Shown here piece after piece: positions 16,255 to 19,978 of a stretch of DNA of 19,978 bases; position 1 is the first letter of the stretch; every line of letters begins with the position of its first letter. The notes beneath the pieces are model-generated. The model had not been told where the DNA came from, did no database searches, and saw only the letters and a program-made list of their open reading frames with translations. The DNA is from JBJSXF01 sp046086225 (lineage in GTDB: Bacteria; Actinomycetota; Acidimicrobiia; IMCC26256; PALSA-610): the NCBI GenBank assembly GCA_046086225.1, contig JBJSXF010000133.1, forward strand, positions 1-19,978, written 5' to 3'. A program made the position numbers and the translations under genes.

Positions 16255-17751
16255 GTGCTGATCCGCCGGGGCGAGCCGACCCCACCGATCGCGTTCGGGG
16301 CCGGGCCGGTGGAGGAACGCCTCGACGGCCCGCGAGTCCCCGTCGACGATGCGCTGCGCGCCCGCCTCGCCGCGACGGGCGCCGAGGTGGTCGACACCCC
16401 CGCCGTCCTCGACGAGGCGAGCCGCGACTGGTGGCCGCTCGCCATGATCTGGGCGCTCGACGCCCGGGTCGCGGCCCGGGCCGCGGTCGTCGTCCGTCCG
16501 CACGACCGCGACGAGGTCGCCGCCGTCCTGCGGACCTGTCACGAGGCCCGGGTCCCGGTCACCGCCGCCGCGGGTCGCAGCGGGGTGTGCGGGGCGAGCG
16601 TGCCGGTGTTCGGCGGCGTCCTGCTCGACCTCACCGCGCTCGCCGGGATCATCGCCGTCGACGAGGAGTCGCTCCTCGTCGAGGTCGCACCCGGGACGTT
16701 CGGCGACGTGTTCGAGGACGAGCTCCGCGAGCGGCACGGCCTCACCTGCGGGCACTGGCCCCAGTCGATCGCGTTGTCGACGGTCGGCGGCTGGCTCGCG
16801 TGCCGGGGGGCCGGACAACTCTCCACCCGCTACGGCAAGATCGAGGACATCGTCGAGCGCCTCGACGTCGTGCTCGCCGACGGCACCCTCGTGCACACCG
16901 GTGGCCATCCGCGTGCCGCCGCCGGCCCCGATCTCACCCAGCTCTTCGTGGGATCGGAGGGCACACTCGGCATCATCGTCGGGGCGGTGCTCCGGGCCCA
17001 CCGCATCCCCGCCGCGACCACCCGCTCGGCGTGGTCGTTCCCCACCTTCGCCGCCGCGCTCGACACCATGCGCCGCATCGTCCAGCGGGGCGCCACCCCG
17101 GCCGTGCTGCGGGCCTACGACCCCATCGAGGCGGCCCGGAGCTACGAGATCGACGCCGCCGTGCTCCTCGTGCACGACGAAGCCGATGCCGTCATCGTCG
17201 ATGCGACGCGGATCGTCGTCGAGGAGGAGGTCGACCGTGGCGGGGCCGAAAGGCTCGACGACGGACTCGTCGAGCGCTGGTTCTCGCACCGGAACGACGC
17301 CTCGGCCCTCGAGGCACTCATCTCCCGCGGCTTCGTCGTCGACACCATGGAGGTGTCGGCCCCGTGGCGGGCCGTCCCCGGCGTCTACGACGCGGTGACC
17401 GAGGGGCTGCGCTCGGTGGAGCACACGGTGGCCGCCTCGGCCCACCAGAGCCACTCGTACCCCGACGGCGCCTGCCTCTACTTCACCTTCGCGGGCCGAC
17501 CGCCCGCCGAGGCGCGCGAGGCCTACTACCGCGCCGTGTGGGATGCCGGCCAGCGCGCCGCGCTGCGGGCCGGGGCCGCGCTCTCCCACCACCACGGCGT
17601 CGGGCTCAACCGCTCCCGGTTCGCGGCCGAGGCGCTCGGCTCGGGTCTCGGAGTGCTCCAATCGGTGAAGGACGCGCTCGACCCCCACGGGATCCTCAAC
17701 CCCGGCAAGCTCGGGCTCACGAGCCCGTTCGGGAGCCCGGGCTGGCCGTGA
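16255..17751 (+). CDS. FAD-binding oxidase of the alkyl-DHAP synthase (AgpS)-like family
   Basis: The 498-residue protein has a VAO-type FAD domain (about 75-255: VRPHDRDEVAAVL, TAAAGRSGVCG, FVGSEGTLGIIV) and the C-terminal FAD-oxidase domain. It carries the SHHHGVGLNR motif, with three consecutive histidines at 445-447, and DGACLYFTF at 404-412. Both are hallmarks I associate with alkyl-dihydroxyacetonephosphate synthase, which swaps the acyl chain of acyl-DHAP for a fatty alcohol to form an ether bond. Some bacterial relatives annotated this way may be 2-hydroxyacid dehydrogenases instead. GTG at 16255 is the first plausible start after glpD; there is no good ribosome site. The location between glpD, which makes DHAP, and a glycerol-kinase-like gene fits a DHAP-linked role. 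The reaction is inferred. Confidence 0.85.
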   Translation: MLIRRGEPTPPIAFGAGPVEERLDGPRVPVDDALRARLAATGAEVVDTPAVLDEASRDWWPLAMIWALDARVAARAAVVVRPHDRDEVAAVLRTCHEARVPVTAAAGRSGVCGASVPVFGGVLLDLTALAGIIAVDEESLLVEVAPGTFGDVFEDELRERHGLTCGHWPQSIALSTVGGWLACRGAGQLSTRYGKIEDIVERLDVVLADGTLVHTGGHPRAAAGPDLTQLFVGSEGTLGIIVGAVLRAHRIPAATTRSAWSFPTFAAALDTMRRIVQRGATPAVLRAYDPIEAARSYEIDAAVLLVHDEADAVIVDATRIVVEEEVDRGGAERLDDGLVERWFSHRNDASALEALISRGFVVDTMEVSAPWRAVPGVYDAVTEGLRSVEHTVAASAHQSHSYPDGACLYFTFAGRPPAEAREAYYRAVWDAGQRAALRAGAALSHHHGVGLNRSRFAAEALGSGLGVLQSVKDALDPHGILNPGKLGLTSPFGSPGWP

Positions 17752-19205
17752 GCGACACCGGGCGGATCCTCGTCGTCGACGTCGGCACGAGCAGCGTGCG
17801 GGCCGTCGTGCACGACGCCGACGGCACGGCAATCCACCGGGTCGGCCGTCCCCTCGCGCCCGACACCCCGGCCGACGGGCTCGTCGAGTTCGACGCCGCC
17901 CTGATGGCCACCACATGCCTCGAGCTCGCGATCACCGCGCTCGAGGCCGTCGGCCCGGTCGCCGCCGTCGGCGTGAGCAACCAGCGGGGCTCGACGGTCG
18001 TCTGGGACCGCGCCACCGGACGACCGGTCGGACCGGGTCTCGGCTGGCAGGACCTGCGGACCGTGGGCGACTGCCTCGTGCTCCGGGGCGAGGGACTGCG
18101 CGTCGCCCCCAACCAGTCGGCGACGAAGGCCAAGTGGCTGCTCGACCAGGCGGGCCCCGACGCCCGCGACCGCGACCTGTGCGTCGGCACCGTCGACGCG
18201 TGGATCGTGCACGCATTGTCCGGAGGCTCGGCGCACGTCACCGACGCGAGCAACGCGGCCATCACCGGTCTCCTCGCGACCGACGCCGACACCGGGTGGG
18301 ACGCCACCGCCCTCGCCGCGGTCGGTGTCCCGCCGACGATGATGCCGACCGTGGTCGACTCGGCCGGGATCGTGGCCGAGGCCCGGGCCCTCCCCGGCGC
18401 ACCGCCGATCGCCGCGATCGTCGGCGACCAGCAGGCCTCGCTCGTCGGTCAGGGGTGCGTGCGGCCCGGACCGGCCAAGATCACCTTCGGGACCGGCGGC
18501 ATGCTCGACCTCGTGGTCGACGACCGTCCGACCTTCGCGGGCCGGGGCTCGGCGGGCACGTTCCCCATCGTCGCCCGCCGCGTCGCCGGCGAGCTCACGT
18601 GGGGCGTCGAGGCGATCATGCTCGCGGCCGGCACCAACGTGCAGTGGCTGTGCGACGACCTGGGTCTCGCCGCATCACCGGCGGAGACCCACGAGCTCGC
18701 CGCCGCCTGTGCCGATACGGGCGGTGTCGTGTTCGTGCCCGCCCTGCTCGGCCTCGGCACCCCGCACTGGGACTACGGCGCCCGGGGCACCCTCCTCGGG
18801 CTCACCCGGGGCTCGGGCCGGGCCGAGATCGTCCGGGCCGTCCTCGAAGGCGTCGCCCACCGCGGAGCCGACCTCGTCGAGGCCGCCGAAACCGACGCCG
18901 GCCGGGCGATCCCGGTGCTGCGCGTCGACGGAGGCATGACCGACAACCCGACCTTCGTGCAGGCTCTGGCCGACGCGGCCCAACGGCCGGTCGAGGTCTC
19001 GCCGGTCCGCGAGGCGACCGCCAAGGGTGCTGCGCTCCTCGCGGCGCTCGCCGTCGGGCTGCACGACTCGATCGACGATCTCGCGGCGACCTGGGCGCCC
19101 CGGGCCCGCATCGAGCCGACCCGCACGCTCGACCGGGATCGCTGGCGGGATGCCGTTGCGCGATCGACGGCCTGGATCCCCGAGCTATCGGGGATCGACT
19201 TCTGA
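17748..19205 (+). CDS. FGGY-family kinase, glycerol-kinase-like with altered substrate pocket
   Basis: The 485-residue protein aligns along its length with glycerol kinase (GlpK): phosphate-1 motif VVDVGTSSVRAVVHD near 9-23, NQRGSTVVW, GWQDLRT, GTVDAW, GDQQASLVGQ, ITFGTGGM, VPALLGLGTPHWDYGARG and VDGGMTDNPTFVQ. ATP-binding and catalytic elements look intact. Of the glycerol contacts of E. coli GlpK, Arg83, Trp103, Asp245 and Gln246 are kept, but Glu84 is Gly (NQRG), Tyr135 is Asn (APNQSATK) and Phe270 is Met (GTGGM). Glycerol may therefore not be the substrate, and I give no glpK symbol. It starts with GTG at 17748, overlapping the AgpS-like stop (GTGA). Its last 21 nt overlap the convergent membrane-protein gene. 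Confidence 0.88.
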   Translation: MSDTGRILVVDVGTSSVRAVVHDADGTAIHRVGRPLAPDTPADGLVEFDAALMATTCLELAITALEAVGPVAAVGVSNQRGSTVVWDRATGRPVGPGLGWQDLRTVGDCLVLRGEGLRVAPNQSATKAKWLLDQAGPDARDRDLCVGTVDAWIVHALSGGSAHVTDASNAAITGLLATDADTGWDATALAAVGVPPTMMPTVVDSAGIVAEARALPGAPPIAAIVGDQQASLVGQGCVRPGPAKITFGTGGMLDLVVDDRPTFAGRGSAGTFPIVARRVAGELTWGVEAIMLAAGTNVQWLCDDLGLAASPAETHELAAACADTGGVVFVPALLGLGTPHWDYGARGTLLGLTRGSGRAEIVRAVLEGVAHRGADLVEAAETDAGRAIPVLRVDGGMTDNPTFVQALADAAQRPVEVSPVREATAKGAALLAALAVGLHDSIDDLAATWAPRARIEPTRTLDRDRWRDAVARSTAWIPELSGIDF

Positions 19206-19598
19206 CGCCGATTCGACCTCGCGAGCATCGGCGATCGCCCGCGCCGCGGCGAGTCCGACCGCCGCGGCACCGCCGCCGGTCAACGCGAGCACGCGAGACC
19301 GCAGACGCAATCCGGGAGTGAGCAGCGCCGCCGCACCGTCGACGGCATCGGCGAGCGCACCCATACCGACCCATTCGGCGTCCATCGTCTGCTCCTTCAG
19401 CGTCGTGATCGCGCCGATCCCGAGCACGAGATCGCGCACGCCCACGAGGCGGAAGACGAGTCGCATCGCCGGGCCCCGACCCGGCGCACCGAACGTGAGC
19501 CGGGCCACGAGTCCCGGGAAGACGAGCATCACGAGGCCGAGCACCGCTCGGGCCCGAGCGGTGACGAGCGCATTCCGGCGGTGGTCGGCGACGTCCAT
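19185..19598 (-). CDS. Small four-helix membrane protein, DUF4267-like
   Basis: No function is recognised. The 137-residue protein has four hydrophobic segments (about 16-36, 47-67, 77-95 and 102-121), separated by short charged loops, with GVRDLVLGIGAI at 53-64. A pattern of Arg, Gly and Asp at a helix start like this recalls the DUF4267 family of small integral membrane proteins, but I cannot confirm membership. The C-terminus is acidic. It starts with ATG at 19598 and has no ribosome site; TAGGGT lies nine nt upstream. It is divergent from the partial gene at 19637 and convergent with the kinase, with which it shares 21 nt. Confidence 0.75.
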   Translation of the reverse strand: MDVADHRRNALVTARARAVLGLVMLVFPGLVARLTFGAPGRGPAMRLVFRLVGVRDLVLGIGAITTLKEQTMDAEWVGMGALADAVDGAAALLTPGLRLRSRVLALTGGGAAAVGLAAARAIADAREVESASEVDPR

Positions 19599-19607
19599 GA
19601 GAGCGGC

Positions 19608-19613
19608 ACCCTA
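19608..19613 (-). promoter_or_regulatory. Possible -10 element (TAGGGT) for the small membrane protein
   Basis: TAGGGT on the minus strand ends nine nt before the ATG at 19598, with no Shine-Dalgarno match between. It lies back to back with the plus-strand TACCAT at 19624-19629 in a gap of only 38 nt. Confidence 0.4.
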
Positions 19614-19623
19614 GCCCGCCCCC

Positions 19624-19629
19624 TACCAT
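19624..19629 (+). promoter_or_regulatory. Possible -10 element (TACCAT) for the partial membrane-protein gene
   Basis: TACCAT ends seven nt before the GTG at 19637 and no ribosome site intervenes, fitting a leaderless start. Together with the minus-strand TAGGGT it forms a compact divergent promoter. Confidence 0.4.
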
Positions 19630-19636
19630 CTACGCG

Positions 19637-19978
19637 GTGGACGGGCGCGACCTGGCGAGCTCGGATCTTCCGGCGTCCGAACGTAGCGCCCGCTCCTCCC
19701 GACTCGCCCTCGCGACCTTCGTACTCATCGAGTGCCTTTCCTTCGGCCTCTTCCTCCGCGCCGGATCACGCCGCTGGTTCGCTTTCGACGACTGGGACTT
19801 CCTCGCGGCCCGGCAATTGTGGAATCTTGACGACCTCCTCACGCCTCACCTCATGCACTGGATGGCAGTTCCCTTTGTTGGCTATCGGGTGCTCTTCACG
19901 GTTTTCGGGCTCGATTACCTCCCGTTCCTCATCGTCCAGATCGTCTTGCACACGGCCGTCGCCGCGCTCCTTCGGGTC
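19637..19978 (+). CDS. Multi-spanning membrane protein, N-terminal part (probable GT-C glycosyltransferase-like), cut by window end
   Basis: The frame runs open from GTG at 19637 to the last base, giving 114 residues. A first hydrophobic helix (about 23-42) is followed by WFAFDDWDFLAARQLWN, then HLMHWMAVPFVGYRVLF and a second hydrophobic stretch near the end. An acidic DDWDF motif just after the first helix, followed by an His-Trp loop, is typical of large polytopic membrane proteins of the GT-C (mannosyltransferase/PMT-like) type in actinobacterial surface-polysaccharide regions. This is pattern recognition only. By hand count about one codon in five ends in A or T (CTT, TTT, GTT, AAT, TAT, CAA, TTG), far more than in the genes before it, suggesting a different compositional history. 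Confidence 0.65.
   Translation, partial: MDGRDLASSDLPASERSARSSRLALATFVLIECLSFGLFLRAGSRRWFAFDDWDFLAARQLWNLDDLLTPHLMHWMAVPFVGYRVLFTVFGLDYLPFLIVQIVLHTAVAALLRV

Noticed and set aside
14520..17916. Two long minus-strand frames (641 and 710 codons) opposite glpD, the AgpS-like gene and the kinase
   Set aside because: They overlap each other and three well-supported genes, and show no domain, start signal or normal amino-acid composition.

Overview
The window is about 20 kb of very GC-rich bacterial chromosome. It is densely packed with genes, uses many GTG starts, and joins successive genes with ATGA or GTGA overlaps. The gene content points to a high-GC actinobacterium: an sdhCAB operon with a single five-helix cytochrome b anchor, cbs next to metB, and a Mg-chelatase-like AAA ATPase paired with a VWA protein (recalled to resemble a mycobacterial pair). 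Acidimicrobiia is my best guess, but there is no rRNA or marker gene to prove it. I see no tRNA, rRNA, CRISPR array, transposase or phage gene.

Layout. (1) 63-5058, minus strand: serine hydrolase (beta-lactamase fold) > AAA ATPase > VWA protein > msrB, a tight probable operon. The hydrolase appears to carry a 1-nt deletion near its 3' end. (2) 5184-8690, plus: sdhC-sdhA-sdhB, a complete menaquinone-type succinate dehydrogenase. (3) 8683-11186, minus: cbs-metB, the reverse transsulfuration pair (homocysteine to cystathionine to cysteine), which converges on sdhB with an 8-nt overlap. (4) 11240-14503, plus: a proline-rich membrane protein with DUF4234-like repeats, an SRPBCC-fold protein, an acyl-CoA synthetase and a single-domain rhodanese, all tightly coupled. 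(5) 14601-19205, plus: glpD, an alkyl-DHAP-synthase-like FAD oxidase and an FGGY kinase. These look like one transcription unit around DHAP and glycerol 3-phosphate, but the kinase pocket differs from glycerol kinase at three positions. (6) 19185-19598, minus: a small membrane protein. (7) 19637 to the window end, plus: the 5' part of a multi-spanning membrane protein, probably of the surface-glycan GT-C type, with visibly lower GC than everything before it.

Several genes have a TANNNT hexamer 6 to 9 nt before the start codon and no Shine-Dalgarno sequence, which suggests widespread leaderless transcription. The best leads are the glpD / AgpS-like / atypical FGGY kinase unit, the AAA-VWA pair, and the frameshifted hydrolase. 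Nothing here is clearly a new defence or mobile system; most of the window is core metabolism.
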